Shown one piece after another: positions 1 through 6,219 of a stretch of DNA of 56,494 bases. A program made the translations under genes and the position numbers. The notes under the pieces were generated by a model. That model was not told where the DNA came from, did not search any database, and saw nothing but the letters and a program-made list of their open reading frames with translations. The DNA comes from a virus. The stretch is taken from IMG/VR virus record IMGVR_UViG_3300005613_000078, positions 1-56,494 of that record; one strand, written 5' to 3'. Position 1 is the first letter of the stretch, and each line of letters opens with the position of its first letter.

Positions 1-45
1 GATTCACATTGTGCCGCATGGATTTAAACTGCTGAAGATTGTGTA

Positions 46-216
46 ATGTACGATGAGAATGATGAACCGACTTATCCTTGCGACAAACATCCTGAACTTG
101 CTGAAAGAATCTTCAACGATGTAGGAAACATCGACTACATTTACACTGTTATTCAAGAATGTGTTGATGATCATACAGAAGAGCAATATATGTTACTTCA
201 ACAAGAATTAGTCTGA
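46..216 (+). CDS. Small hypothetical acidic protein, 56 aa
   Basis: An ATG-to-TGA frame of 57 codons begins MYDENDEPTYP and ends with a Gln/Leu-rich stretch. An in-frame TAA at 25-27 means the start cannot lie far upstream, and 46 is the first ATG. The stop codon is directly followed by the first copy of the repeated junction element at 217. This is the arrangement of the following small genes, which supports it as a real gene. It is acidic, has no recognisable domain or membrane segment, and its function is unknown. Confidence 0.6.
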   Translation: MYDENDEPTYPCDKHPELAERIFNDVGNIDYIYTVIQECVDDHTEEQYMLLQQELV

Positions 217-251
217 ATTAAAGTTAGTAACCTCGAAAGTTCCCCTATAGT
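217..251 (+). repeat. Junction element copy 1
   Basis: First of nine copies of an element of about 35 bp: ATTAAAGTTAGTAACC, then a CTCGAAAG-type spacer, then TCCCCTATAGT, running straight into the ATG at 252. It begins immediately after the stop codon of the upstream gene. It contains GTTAGTAAC, an imperfect palindrome, and no Shine-Dalgarno sequence. It could be a leader or translation element, a regulator site, or a recombination junction. Confidence 0.8.
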
Positions 252-1130
252 ATGCCAAACACACACCTCGAACATCCCGAAGATACCATTTTAACAGGTG
301 ATTTATCTGTCTTCGATGATCTTTACGGCAATGCCTTTCATATTAGTTTGAAGATGGATGGTGCGCCTGCTGTTGTATGGGGAACGCACAATGATCGGTT
401 CTTTGTATGCACCAAATCTGCATTTAACAAGAAAAAGATTAAACTATGTTATACAGTTGATGATATTCATCAACACTTTGGTCATCAGGAAGATGTTGCT
501 GATCTTTTATATTTGATGCTTAAGTATCTTCCCCGTGTGGAAGGTGTGTATCAAGGTGACTTCCTAGGTTACGGTCGGAAACATATACTTAGCAACAACA
601 CGCTAACATATGTTTTCCCTGAAAAGATTGACCAAAAACTTGTTATCGCACCACATACAAAGTATTATGTTGATGGTGAATTGTGTGATGCTGTTCCACT
701 TCCACTAAGGGAATGTTTCGACAATACTCCTCACGTTCGTTTCGTAATGCCTGCGGTTGATCGTATCAATCCAAGACAAAATGCACCTAAGATTGATACA
801 TCTGTTGTGCAGTTCTTGACAGATAAGGAAGCATATCAGGCAAAGCAAAGTATCAATGCAGTTATCAAATCTGGTCAGGAACTTGATGATGCTACCCTAA
901 CAGATATTCTAGGTTGTCAACACCTTGCTAACCTTTATCAGTGGGTGATTGAAGTCAAGGAAGATCTAATTGATAGCATGATTGTTTACAGTGACTTCAT
1001 GACTTTTCTTCCTAATCATGAACAAACTGTCGGTGAAGGTTTTGTATACTGGACCGAACAAGGTGCGTTGAAGCTAGTGAACCGAACTGTATTCAGTTAT
1101 GCAAACTTTACTGAAGGTAGATTTGGTTGA
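252..1130 (+). CDS. Ligase-like nucleotidyltransferase (DUF6267-type)
   Basis: A 292-aa protein with motifs of the covalent nucleotidyltransferase (DNA/RNA ligase) superfamily. These are K34-M-D-G37 as motif I, with the Lys as candidate AMP acceptor, GDF near residue 103, E262-G-x-V265 as a motif IV candidate and K274-L-V as motif V. The length is close to the catalytic core alone, with no clear OB-fold or DNA-binding domain. It resembles the DUF6267-type proteins of large myophages as I remember them. It could be an RNA ligase, a DNA end-modifying enzyme or a non-ligating relative. The superfamily call is fairly safe; the substrate is unknown. It is preceded and followed by junction elements. 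Confidence 0.6.
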   Translation: MPNTHLEHPEDTILTGDLSVFDDLYGNAFHISLKMDGAPAVVWGTHNDRFFVCTKSAFNKKKIKLCYTVDDIHQHFGHQEDVADLLYLMLKYLPRVEGVYQGDFLGYGRKHILSNNTLTYVFPEKIDQKLVIAPHTKYYVDGELCDAVPLPLRECFDNTPHVRFVMPAVDRINPRQNAPKIDTSVVQFLTDKEAYQAKQSINAVIKSGQELDDATLTDILGCQHLANLYQWVIEVKEDLIDSMIVYSDFMTFLPNHEQTVGEGFVYWTEQGALKLVNRTVFSYANFTEGRFG

Positions 1131-1166
1131 ATTAAAGTTAGTAACCTTGAAATGTCCATTATAGTG
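1131..1166 (+). repeat. Junction element copy 2
   Basis: ATTAAAGTTAGTAACC followed by TTGAAATGTCC and ATTATAGTG. It begins directly after the stop of the ligase-like gene and lies 14 bases before the ATG at 1181. It shares the first 16 bases exactly with copy 1. Confidence 0.8.
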
Positions 1167-1180
1167 TAAGAACGAAACCT

Positions 1181-1432
1181 ATGAAACCATTTCCCTACAC
1201 TGAAGTCAACGCAATCGAGCGTGAAATGTGTGATCTTCGTGCTGAAGTCTCCAGTCTTCAGATTCAACTTGAAAACACACAACGTTGCCTTAATTCACTG
1301 CAACGTAAGCGTCAGGATCTAATCAACTTCTCCCGCGAAGGTAATCTTTTCGAGCAAATGTTTGGTGAAGAAGTATCAGTGCCAAGTATCTACACTGATA
1401 CTCCCATGGCAGAAGAAGTGTACGGAGGTTGA
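1181..1432 (+). CDS. Small coiled-coil hypothetical protein, 83 aa
   Basis: An 83-aa protein whose residues about 8-50 form a heptad-like stretch rich in Glu, Gln, Leu and Arg, predicting a short coiled coil. A Tyr/Glu-containing tail with no known domain follows. The gene follows junction element copy 2 and overlaps the next start (ATGA at 1432), suggesting translational coupling. No function can be assigned. Confidence 0.65.
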   Translation: MKPFPYTEVNAIEREMCDLRAEVSSLQIQLENTQRCLNSLQRKRQDLINFSREGNLFEQMFGEEVSVPSIYTDTPMAEEVYGG

Positions 1433-1602
1433 TGATGATTACCAAAAAAGCACAAATGCTCAACATCATGAAAAAATGTGATGGTGGGTCTACATTAACA
1501 CGGGAAGAAAAGTTTGAAGTTTTCTGTCGTGTGTGTGATAATATGTTAAAAGAGGGAAGATTGTCCAAAGCAAATCATAAACGCTGGACAAATATCTGGT
1601 AA
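1432..1602 (+). CDS. Small hypothetical protein, 56 aa
   Basis: A 56-aa frame starts MMITKKAQML and ends RWTNIW. Its ATG overlaps the TGA of the preceding gene (1432-1434), a typical phage overlap. It is basic, with the pair CRVC and no other Cys pair, so a zinc site is not supported. Its TAA (1600-1602) is shared with the start of junction element copy 3. Function unknown. Confidence 0.65.
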   Translation: MMITKKAQMLNIMKKCDGGSTLTREEKFEVFCRVCDNMLKEGRLSKANHKRWTNIW

Positions 1603-1636
1603 TTAAAGTTAGTAACCTCGAAAGGTCTGCATTGGT
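1602..1636 (+). repeat. Junction element copy 3
   Basis: ATTAAAGTTAGTAACC then TCGAAAGG and a degenerate TCTGCATTGGT in place of TCCCCTATAGT. It ends exactly before the ATG at 1637 and overlaps the last base of the upstream stop codon. It is the most diverged copy in its second half, while the first 16 bases remain unchanged. Confidence 0.75.
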
Positions 1637-1840
1637 ATGGAAAGCACAATCGCCCGAAAGATGAACATTCTGGATCAAATCAAAGGTTACAAAGTTCAGG
1701 ATGATGATGGTTCGATCTATACCGTTGTTGATGTTAAGTTCTTCAATGGTATTGTTGACTTGATTGGGTTAGAAACAACTGATGATCGGGTTGTATATTG
1801 CCCCATCAATCGTTATATGGAAATGGCATCAATCGCCTAA
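1637..1840 (+). CDS. Small hypothetical protein, 67 aa
   Basis: A 67-aa protein starting MESTIARKMNIL. Its alternating pattern (YKVQDDDGSIYTVVDVKFF) suggests a small beta-barrel such as an SH3-like fold, but no family is recognised. The ATG sits directly after junction element copy 3 without a Shine-Dalgarno sequence. A similar pattern (VVTDGSNEYVVYDFK) occurs in the 67-aa gene at 3034, so the two may be distant paralogues. Confidence 0.65.
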   Translation: MESTIARKMNILDQIKGYKVQDDDGSIYTVVDVKFFNGIVDLIGLETTDDRVVYCPINRYMEMASIA

Positions 1841-1856
1841 ATTATTAAGGAAAACT

Positions 1857-2054
1857 ATGAACAATACCATGCGAGATTTATTCCAGGAAGCACTTCAATC
1901 ACTGCCAGATTTCATTTATGAAATGAACCCTAATTGGGAAATGGTTTATGATTATGTTTGCGAACAAATCAAAGAAGATGAACTTAATTCAGATCAGATT
2001 TCAAAGATGATTAAAGTTTATGATGATGCGATGGGTTATAGTGAAGCAGGTTAA
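1857..2054 (+). CDS. Small hypothetical protein, 65 aa
   Basis: A 65-aa acidic, probably helical protein beginning MNNTMRDLFQEALQ. I chose the ATG at 1857 over an in-frame ATG at 1782 because AAGGAAAA lies just upstream and the longer form would overlap the previous gene by 59 bases. It is one of few small genes here that start from a Shine-Dalgarno-like sequence instead of a junction element. Function unknown. Confidence 0.6.
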   Translation: MNNTMRDLFQEALQSLPDFIYEMNPNWEMVYDYVCEQIKEDELNSDQISKMIKVYDDAMGYSEAG

Positions 2055-2064
2055 TCCTTTAACA

Positions 2065-2099
2065 ATTAAAGTTAGTAACCTTGAAATGTCCCCTATAGT
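2065..2099 (+). repeat. Junction element copy 4
   Basis: ATTAAAGTTAGTAACC, TTGAAATG, then TCCCCTATAGT, ending directly at the ATG at 2100. It lies 10 bases after the previous stop codon. Confidence 0.8.
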
Positions 2100-2336
2100 A
2101 TGAATAACACTAAATCCATTACTTTCCGTCAAGCTCTTAACATTCTGGAGGAGCAGTTTGATTCAACTTATCGTGGTATTTCTACGGTAAAAGAAATGAC
2201 AACTGATCTAGTTTCTGCTATTAGTTTTGAAGGTGAAGATCCCAATAAAATCTATCATCGTTTCGAGACTGAAGTTGGTCCGAATCGTATTGTTGAAGAT
2301 GATCAAATCATTGCCCTTGCACTTCATTACGTTTGA
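2100..2336 (+). CDS. Small hypothetical protein, 78 aa
   Basis: A 78-aa acidic protein starting MNNTKSITFRQALN. It shares the MNN(T/S) opening with several neighbours, because the first codons lie next to the conserved junction element. No domain is recognised. Its stop codon is 8 bases upstream of the next ATG. Confidence 0.65.
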   Translation: MNNTKSITFRQALNILEEQFDSTYRGISTVKEMTTDLVSAISFEGEDPNKIYHRFETEVGPNRIVEDDQIIALALHYV

Positions 2337-2344
2337 AAAAAACC

Positions 2345-2575
2345 ATGATTGTTTATCAAGCAGAAAACCAAGGTTGTGCCTATTCCATTGATAGTGAAGG
2401 CACCTTATTCTACACGCCAATGTATCAAGATGGAACTGTGAATCTTGAAGATTGGTGTGAAGTAGATCTAATGCAACTATTAGGTGAAGATGAGAATCTT
2501 CGTTTGGAAGTTGATGCAATCCACGAACAACTTATCAGTATCAGTAAACTAATGGGTGAGTATTTCAAGAAATGA
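2345..2575 (+). CDS. Small hypothetical protein, 76 aa
   Basis: A 76-aa acidic protein starting MIVYQAENQGCAYS. An in-frame TTG at 2333 would add four residues but overlaps the upstream stop; I prefer the ATG at 2345. The C-terminal half is helical. The stop overlaps the next start (ATGA at 2572). No function is assigned. Confidence 0.6.
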   Translation: MIVYQAENQGCAYSIDSEGTLFYTPMYQDGTVNLEDWCEVDLMQLLGEDENLRLEVDAIHEQLISISKLMGEYFKK

Positions 2576-2778
2576 ATCAGCACAAAGCACTGCAACTTCT
2601 CGCGCAAGGTTTTAAGAATGATCTTGCCAAAAGTATCTACGAAGATGAAAAGTTCACTGAATTGATGATGGAATTGTCATTCAAGTTTGTGGAAGATAAC
2701 GTGCCAGTTGTCGAAGAAGATGTTCAATACGAACTGGCACTAATGTTAATGGAAACCCTGAATCTATCAACGTATTAA
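2572..2778 (+). CDS. Small hypothetical protein, 68 aa
   Basis: A 68-aa, mainly helical acidic protein starting MNQHKALQLLAQ. It starts four bases before the end of the previous gene, in an ATGA overlap, so the pair is probably co-translated. Its TAA stop (2776-2778) lies inside the ATTAAAG of junction element copy 5, so the element supplies the stop codon. Confidence 0.65.
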   Translation: MNQHKALQLLAQGFKNDLAKSIYEDEKFTELMMELSFKFVEDNVPVVEEDVQYELALMLMETLNLSTY

Positions 2779-2808
2779 AGTTAGTAACCTCCAAACGTCC
2801 CCTATAGT
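2774..2808 (+). repeat. Junction element copy 5
   Basis: ATTAAAGTTAGTAACC, TCCAAACG, then TCCCCTATAGT, followed at once by ATGAACAACACTTCAA. It is identical to copy 6, and the identity continues past the ATG into the first codons. The upstream gene's TAA is embedded in it. Confidence 0.85.
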
Positions 2809-2994
2809 ATGAACAACACTTCAACCAAAATCGAAGAACCAAAGTTCCTCCTTTATGGGGAATGGATTCGCCCTAATGGTCATCAAATGTACGACATCTT
2901 GGGTTATATCAAACCCACAAGAGAGGAAGCAATCGCTACATGTAGGCGACTTAATCCTCACTTCCATATCACACACATTGAGGTCGAAAAATAA
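2809..2994 (+). CDS. Small hypothetical protein, 61 aa
   Basis: A 61-aa protein starting MNNTSTKIEEPKFLLYGEW. The sequence KPTREEAIATCRRLNP followed by a beta-strand resembles small proteins that sense or bind through an alpha-beta unit, but no family is identified. The first five residues are encoded by the same bases as in the gene at 3034, an extension of the junction repeat into coding sequence. Confidence 0.65.
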   Translation: MNNTSTKIEEPKFLLYGEWIRPNGHQMYDILGYIKPTREEAIATCRRLNPHFHITHIEVEK

Positions 2995-2998
2995 AGGT

Positions 2999-3033
2999 AT
3001 TAAAGTTAGTAACCTCCAAACGTCCCCTATAGT
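2999..3033 (+). repeat. Junction element copy 6
   Basis: Identical to copy 5 over all 35 bases, and identity continues into the first codons of the following gene. The identity over such a short distance suggests recent duplication or gene conversion. Confidence 0.85.
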
Positions 3034-3237
3034 ATGAACAACACTTCAATTATGGTAGATTACACTTTGGTCAAAGAACAACTCGGAACCGTTGTCACTG
3101 ACGGTTCAAACGAATATGTTGTTTATGATTTTAAGATTGGGTGTGCTGCTTATCAACTTTGGGACAAAAAAGAACAGGCATTTTATTACACTGATTACAA
3201 TGCCTTCAATACACTTTATCAGCAAATCTCTGGTTGA
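3034..3237 (+). CDS. Small hypothetical protein, 67 aa
   Basis: A 67-aa protein starting MNNTSIMVDYTLVKEQLG. Alternating hydrophobic strands (VVTDGSNEYVVYDFKI) suggest a small beta fold similar to the gene at 1637. Its TGA abuts junction element copy 7. Function unknown. Confidence 0.65.
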   Translation: MNNTSIMVDYTLVKEQLGTVVTDGSNEYVVYDFKIGCAAYQLWDKKEQAFYYTDYNAFNTLYQQISG

Positions 3238-3279
3238 TTAAAGTTAGTAACCTCCAAACGTCCCTATTAACGTAAGCAC
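3237..3279 (+). repeat. Junction element copy 7
   Basis: ATTAAAGTTAGTAACC, TCCAAACG, TCCCTATTAACGTAAGCAC. The last part differs from copies 1-6 but matches copy 9 (ATTAACGTAAGCAC) and nearly copy 8 (TATAGCGTAAGCAC). Here the ATG (3294) is 14 bases further on, so the element need not touch the start codon. Confidence 0.8.
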
Positions 3280-3293
3280 TGATTCAAACCACA

Positions 3294-3641
3294 ATGCGTA
3301 AGATCGAAGCACAGATGATTGCTGCCATCAACAAGAATCAGAACTGGCAATCTGCTAATACTTCTGTTCACTTTGACGAAGAAACTAACACTTCTATTGT
3401 TCGTCTTCATGGTAACAAAATTGCAGAAATTGATGATACCAGCATGACAATCTTCGATGGTGGTTATCAATCAAAGACGACCAAATCACGCCTTAACGTT
3501 CTCTGTCAGGAGTTCTGTATTGCAGGCGAAGGAGTATTTCAAAAGAATTATAATTGGTTCGTTCGTCATTACGTTGGTGCCGTAAATGGTGTTGATAAGT
3601 TCATCACTAAGGAGTTCACTAATGGTTACGTTTTCGCCTGA
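3294..3641 (+). CDS. Conserved cyanophage hypothetical protein, 115 aa
   Basis: A 115-aa protein beginning MRKIEAQMIAAINKNQNW. A helix is followed by alternating strands (TSVHFDEETNTSIVRLHG), and the C-terminal half contains two Cys. I recall similar proteins as hypothetical entries in many T4-like cyanophages, but no function is known to me. It follows junction element copy 7 and is the largest simple unknown in the cassette array. Confidence 0.7.
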   Translation: MRKIEAQMIAAINKNQNWQSANTSVHFDEETNTSIVRLHGNKIAEIDDTSMTIFDGGYQSKTTKSRLNVLCQEFCIAGEGVFQKNYNWFVRHYVGAVNGVDKFITKEFTNGYVFA

Positions 3642-3669
3642 TTCATTTGCTCGCTTGATTAACACTAAC

Positions 3670-3894
3670 ATGAAAAACAACACTAACACTTTCGTTCCCA
3701 ATCCCATGCATGAAATGTTAATGGCAAGAGAACAACTAATGGAGGACATTGATTCTATTATTGAAGGTTTTTACTTTGATAATCCAGTTCAAAACTGCTG
3801 CGGCGCTGACCGTCTCCAACTAACTGCTGCTGATAGTGATGAACTCATCCGCACACTATGTGATGCCGTCTGCAAAAACTTCCCCACTAACTAA
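3670..3894 (+). CDS. Small hypothetical protein, 74 aa
   Basis: A 74-aa acidic helical protein starting MKNNTNTFVPNPMHEML with a central NCCGADRL segment. I chose the ATG at 3670 over an in-frame ATG at 3586, which lies deep inside the previous gene. There is no junction element or clear Shine-Dalgarno sequence upstream. Function unknown. Confidence 0.6.
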   Translation: MKNNTNTFVPNPMHEMLMAREQLMEDIDSIIEGFYFDNPVQNCCGADRLQLTAADSDELIRTLCDAVCKNFPTN

Positions 3895-3904
3895 CACTCT
3901 TATT

Positions 3905-4075
3905 ATGAACAAAGATTCACTAATTGAAGCATATGTTAATCGGGTTATTGATGGTTTAGACCTTGATGATTGTCTTGCTATTCTTCATGATTATATGACC
4001 AAATCGTATGAAGATTATTCACTGGAAGAGATGAAAGAAGAGGTCAATGAGTATTACCCTGAATTGTTAGAATAG
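3905..4075 (+). CDS. Small acidic hypothetical protein, 56 aa
   Basis: A 56-aa, very acidic helical protein starting MNKDSLIEAYVNR and ending EYYPELLE. The pattern resembles short conserved cyanophage proteins I remember. The ATG at 3905 is preferred over the upstream in-frame ATG at 3836, which is inside the preceding gene. It is the last gene before a 359-base gap. Confidence 0.65.
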   Translation: MNKDSLIEAYVNRVIDGLDLDDCLAILHDYMTKSYEDYSLEEMKEEVNEYYPELLE

Positions 4076-4358
4076 GGGTTGAAAATACTCCATAAATACC
4101 ACATTTTCATTGAAAACGATTAAAAAAGGTTTTTTTTAATGTATTTGTGTGTTTTGTTTGATATGTAACAAATCGTGTTAAATGCACTGGAAAGGTACTG
4201 TGAAGATGCTTACAATACGCTGTGAAGGTACTCTTTTGCAGTATTATTGTCCCTATAAAGGTGTCATCTTGTAGTGATATTAGACCGCAGTCTATCACAC
4301 CTTCCCGCATAAGTCAACACCGCCCCAGTATCAACATTGAAACCCACACATTTTTCAC

Positions 4359-4387
4359 TTGACTAACACTTACTTTTATAGTATATT
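4359..4387 (+). promoter_or_regulatory. Sigma-70-type promoter
   Basis: TTGACT (4359-4364), a 17-base spacer and TATATT (4382-4387). The predicted start near 4394 falls inside junction element copy 8, so this copy would form the 5' leader of the transcript for the gene at 4435. Confidence 0.65.
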
Positions 4388-4424
4388 GTTAGTAACCTCC
4401 GAATGTCCCCTATAGCGTAAGCAC
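4388..4424 (+). repeat. Junction element copy 8
   Basis: GTTAGTAACC, TCCGAATG, TCCCCTATAGCGTAAGCAC. It lacks the ATTAAA head, which is replaced by the promoter's -10 box. The ATG at 4435 is 10 bases downstream. This is the only copy with a clear promoter overlapping it. Confidence 0.8.
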
Positions 4425-4434
4425 ACAATCCCAC

Positions 4435-4698
4435 ATGACAGCATCACAAACCACCACCCGGACTCGTTACACTAACGACGAAGAATGGTTGCTGGCAGAT
4501 CTTATCTGTGACGGCAATACTCCTGCTGAAGTATACACTAAGTTCCGTGAGGTTTATGATACCCACAGCGAAGGATCTATCAACCTGCAGTATCGTCAGG
4601 CAGTTAATCTGTGGACCCATGGTAAACAGGGAATGTCACACAAAACTAACAGTTTCATGGAGAAACTAATTGCAATCGACCCTGATACTTTCGGTTGA
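4435..4698 (+). CDS. Conserved hypothetical protein, 87 aa
   Basis: An 87-aa protein starting MTASQTTTRTRYTNDEEW. The helix-rich pattern TNDEEWLLADLICDG then TPAEVYTKFREVY resembles a small SANT/Myb-like or other helical DNA-binding unit, but that is only a shape-based guess. It is GC-richer than the small genes upstream. A sigma-70-type promoter and junction element copy 8 precede it. Confidence 0.65.
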   Translation: MTASQTTTRTRYTNDEEWLLADLICDGNTPAEVYTKFREVYDTHSEGSINLQYRQAVNLWTHGKQGMSHKTNSFMEKLIAIDPDTFG

Positions 4699-4722
4699 TT
4701 TGTGTAAACTACAGCGGAGGTA

Positions 4723-4764
4723 ATAAAGTTAGTTACCTCCAAATGTCCCCATTAACGTAAGCAC
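4723..4764 (+). repeat. Junction element copy 9
   Basis: ATAAAGTTAGTTACC, TCCAAATG, TCCCCATTAACGTAAGCAC. It has one substitution in the otherwise invariant GTTAGTAACC core and the same tail as copy 7. The ATG at 4776 follows 11 bases later. Confidence 0.75.
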
Positions 4765-4775
4765 GAATCACGAAC

Positions 4776-4928
4776 ATGACTCAAACCGAATCATTCATTC
4801 AGGCACTCTACAATCTCATCGATCTGAAAATTATCGACCTGGATGAGTATCAGTGCCTGCTGGACAACTTCACTACCACGGAAGAATTGGATGCTTATCT
4901 AACAGCAAGGGAAGACATCACTATTTGA
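4776..4928 (+). CDS. Small hypothetical protein, 50 aa
   Basis: A 50-aa acidic protein starting MTQTESFIQALYNL and ending AREDITI, predicted to be all helical. The presence of junction element copy 9 upstream supports it. Its TGA stop (4926-4928) is embedded in a TTGACA promoter box. Function unknown. Confidence 0.6.
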   Translation: MTQTESFIQALYNLIDLKIIDLDEYQCLLDNFTTTEELDAYLTAREDITI

Positions 4929-4953
4929 CATCGGGGGGAATATGTGGTAGACT
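4925..4953 (+). promoter_or_regulatory. Possible sigma-70-type promoter
   Basis: TTGACA (4925-4930), a 17-base spacer and TAGACT (4948-4953). The -35 box is perfect and the -10 box matches 4 of 6. The upstream gene's stop codon lies inside the -35 box. The next gene starts at 5136. A separate TATAAT without a -35 box lies nearer to it at 5110. Confidence 0.4.
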
Positions 4954-5135
4954 TACAGTATTGTGAATTCGACAGTGATTGGGCGTCTTATTTGTTAGCG
5001 TCCGGCGGGCGTAGCGTGTATAAGGTATCGGTATAATGTTTAATGTCCCCCCCCCCTACCTAAAAAAGCGGGTCCCTTCTAACCTACAAAAGTATATACC
5101 CGGTCGCTATATAATTCGTTGAATGAAATAAGTTT

Positions 5136-5357
5136 ATGATAAAAAATTCCCCAGAAAAAATTATGCCCCAAAAGGTTTTTCACATATACGCGAAGGATGA
5201 ATGTTTATATCCAAATCTAACTGAAGAACAATTTAATAATACTTGGACAACCCTTAATGGAATGGTTGGTCTCATGAAGACTGACTATGAAGTTGAGGAT
5301 TTATCTTATGAAGAATTAGAGAAACCCGAACTAGATACAGAAGAATCGTCGTATTGA
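5136..5357 (+). CDS. Conserved cyanophage hypothetical protein, 73 aa
   Basis: A 73-aa acidic protein. The conserved part begins MPQKVFHIYAKDECLYPNL, encoded from an in-frame ATG at 5163, and the ATG at 5136 adds nine residues. I recall homologues starting at the MPxKVFHIYAKD sequence, so 5163 may be the true start. TATAAT at 5110-5115 could be its -10 box. The stop overlaps a perfect promoter for the next gene. Confidence 0.7.
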   Translation: MIKNSPEKIMPQKVFHIYAKDECLYPNLTEEQFNNTWTTLNGMVGLMKTDYEVEDLSYEELEKPELDTEESSY

Positions 5358-5382
5358 CAGCGCATATATATCACGTTATAAT
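5354..5382 (+). promoter_or_regulatory. Consensus sigma-70 promoter
   Basis: TTGACA (5354-5359), exactly 17 bases, TATAAT (5377-5382). This is a perfect match to the bacterial consensus in both boxes. The start would be near 5389, 15 bases before the ATG of the glycosyltransferase-like gene. The stop codon of the upstream gene (5355-5357) is inside the -35 box. Confidence 0.85.
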
Positions 5383-5403
5383 TGAGTTGAGTTTTAAAGA
5401 CTT

Positions 5404-6189
5404 ATGGCAAAAGGATTTACTGTGAAGGCAAAAACGCCCGTCAAAAGTGAAAAGAAAGAAGGTCCAGAATGGGACTATGCTGCAATCAAAGAAAGGATGC
5501 GCGGTAAGGCAATTGTATTCTGTCTTCCAGGGCGTGGATGTTCTTATGCATTCATGAAGAATTTTGTACAACTGTGTTTTGATCTAGTACAGAACCAGAT
5601 GAGTATTCAGATCTCACAGGACTACAGTTCAATGGTTAACTTTGCACGTTGTAAGTGTCTGGGGGCAAACGTACTTCGTGGACCGGATCAGCTTCCATGG
5701 GATGGTAAGTTGAAGTATGACTATCAGTTGTGGATTGATAGTGATATCATATTCAACACTGAAAAGTTCTGGCAGTTGTGTGATATGGCAATTGCTGAAG
5801 ATGGAACAGAGAAAGAAATTGTTGCTGGTTGGTATTCTACTGAAGATGGTAAGACCACTTCTGTTGCACACTGGTTGGAAGAAGATGACTTCCGTAACAA
5901 TGGTGGTGTGATGAACCATGAAATGGTTGATGGTATCAGCAAGCGTAAGAAACCATTTACTGTTGACTACACTGGTTTTGGATGGGTGATGATTCAGAAT
6001 GGTGTGTTTGAAGATCCTAAGATGAAGTATCCTTGGTTTGCACCGAAGATGCAGGTCTTTGAATCTGGTGCAGTACAAGACATGTGTGGTGAAGACGTTT
6101 CATTCTGTCTTGATGCGATTGAAGCAGGATATGAAATTTGGTGTGACCCACGCATTCGTGTTGGTCATGAAAAGATGCGGGTGATCTGA
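5404..6189 (+). CDS. GT-A-type glycosyltransferase-like protein
   Basis: A 261-aa protein with a basic N-terminal tail (about 30 residues) and then an alpha-beta domain. D112-S-D114 in the context YQLWIDSDIIF is the classic DxD metal/nucleotide-sugar site of GT-A glycosyltransferases. GEDVSFCLDA near the C-terminus looks like the acceptor-side acidic motif. No signal peptide or membrane segment is seen, so it would act in the cytoplasm on a virion protein, DNA or sugar precursor. The strongest promoter of the window drives it, suggesting early and high expression. The fold call is good; the substrate is unknown. Confidence 0.65.
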   Translation: MAKGFTVKAKTPVKSEKKEGPEWDYAAIKERMRGKAIVFCLPGRGCSYAFMKNFVQLCFDLVQNQMSIQISQDYSSMVNFARCKCLGANVLRGPDQLPWDGKLKYDYQLWIDSDIIFNTEKFWQLCDMAIAEDGTEKEIVAGWYSTEDGKTTSVAHWLEEDDFRNNGGVMNHEMVDGISKRKKPFTVDYTGFGWVMIQNGVFEDPKMKYPWFAPKMQVFESGAVQDMCGEDVSFCLDAIEAGYEIWCDPRIRVGHEKMRVI

Positions 6190-6219
6190 TAAGATTACGG
6201 AAGTGATCTGATGTACACT

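Larger units (their letters stand above)
4076..4434. other. 359-base intergenic region
   Basis: No ORF of convincing length is present on either strand. It holds an isolated CATAAATA late-promoter-like sequence (4091-4098) and a purely AT/GG inverted repeat at 4119-4140 (ATTAAAAAAGG then TTTTTTTTAAT) that could end transcription. It also holds short direct repeats (AAGGTACT at 4192 and 4225; CTGTGAAG at 4198 and 4220) and a sigma-70-type promoter at its right end. It probably separates the cassette array to the left from the transcription unit starting near 4394. Confidence 0.6.

Noticed and set aside
1782-1856. Longer starts for the small genes at 1857, 3670 and 3905
   Set aside because: The extra N-terminal residues lie inside the preceding genes in another frame and look unlike natural starts; internal ATGs with better spacing were used.
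217-2808. TATAGT in the junction element as a normal -10 box for the following gene
   Set aside because: It abuts the ATG, so transcription would begin inside the coding sequence, and no -35 box lies at 17 bases. It could only serve a gene further downstream.
217-3033. Reverse complement of the junction element reads ACTATAGGGGAC, like the core of a T7-type phage promoter
   Set aside because: It would point away from the genes, the upstream half of a T7 promoter is absent, and no single-subunit RNA polymerase gene is seen; the resemblance is short and probably chance.
4076-5135. tRNA genes in the intergenic stretches
   Set aside because: I found no cloverleaf-like arrangement with GTTCRA and paired acceptor ends in these stretches by eye; a tRNA search program would be decisive.
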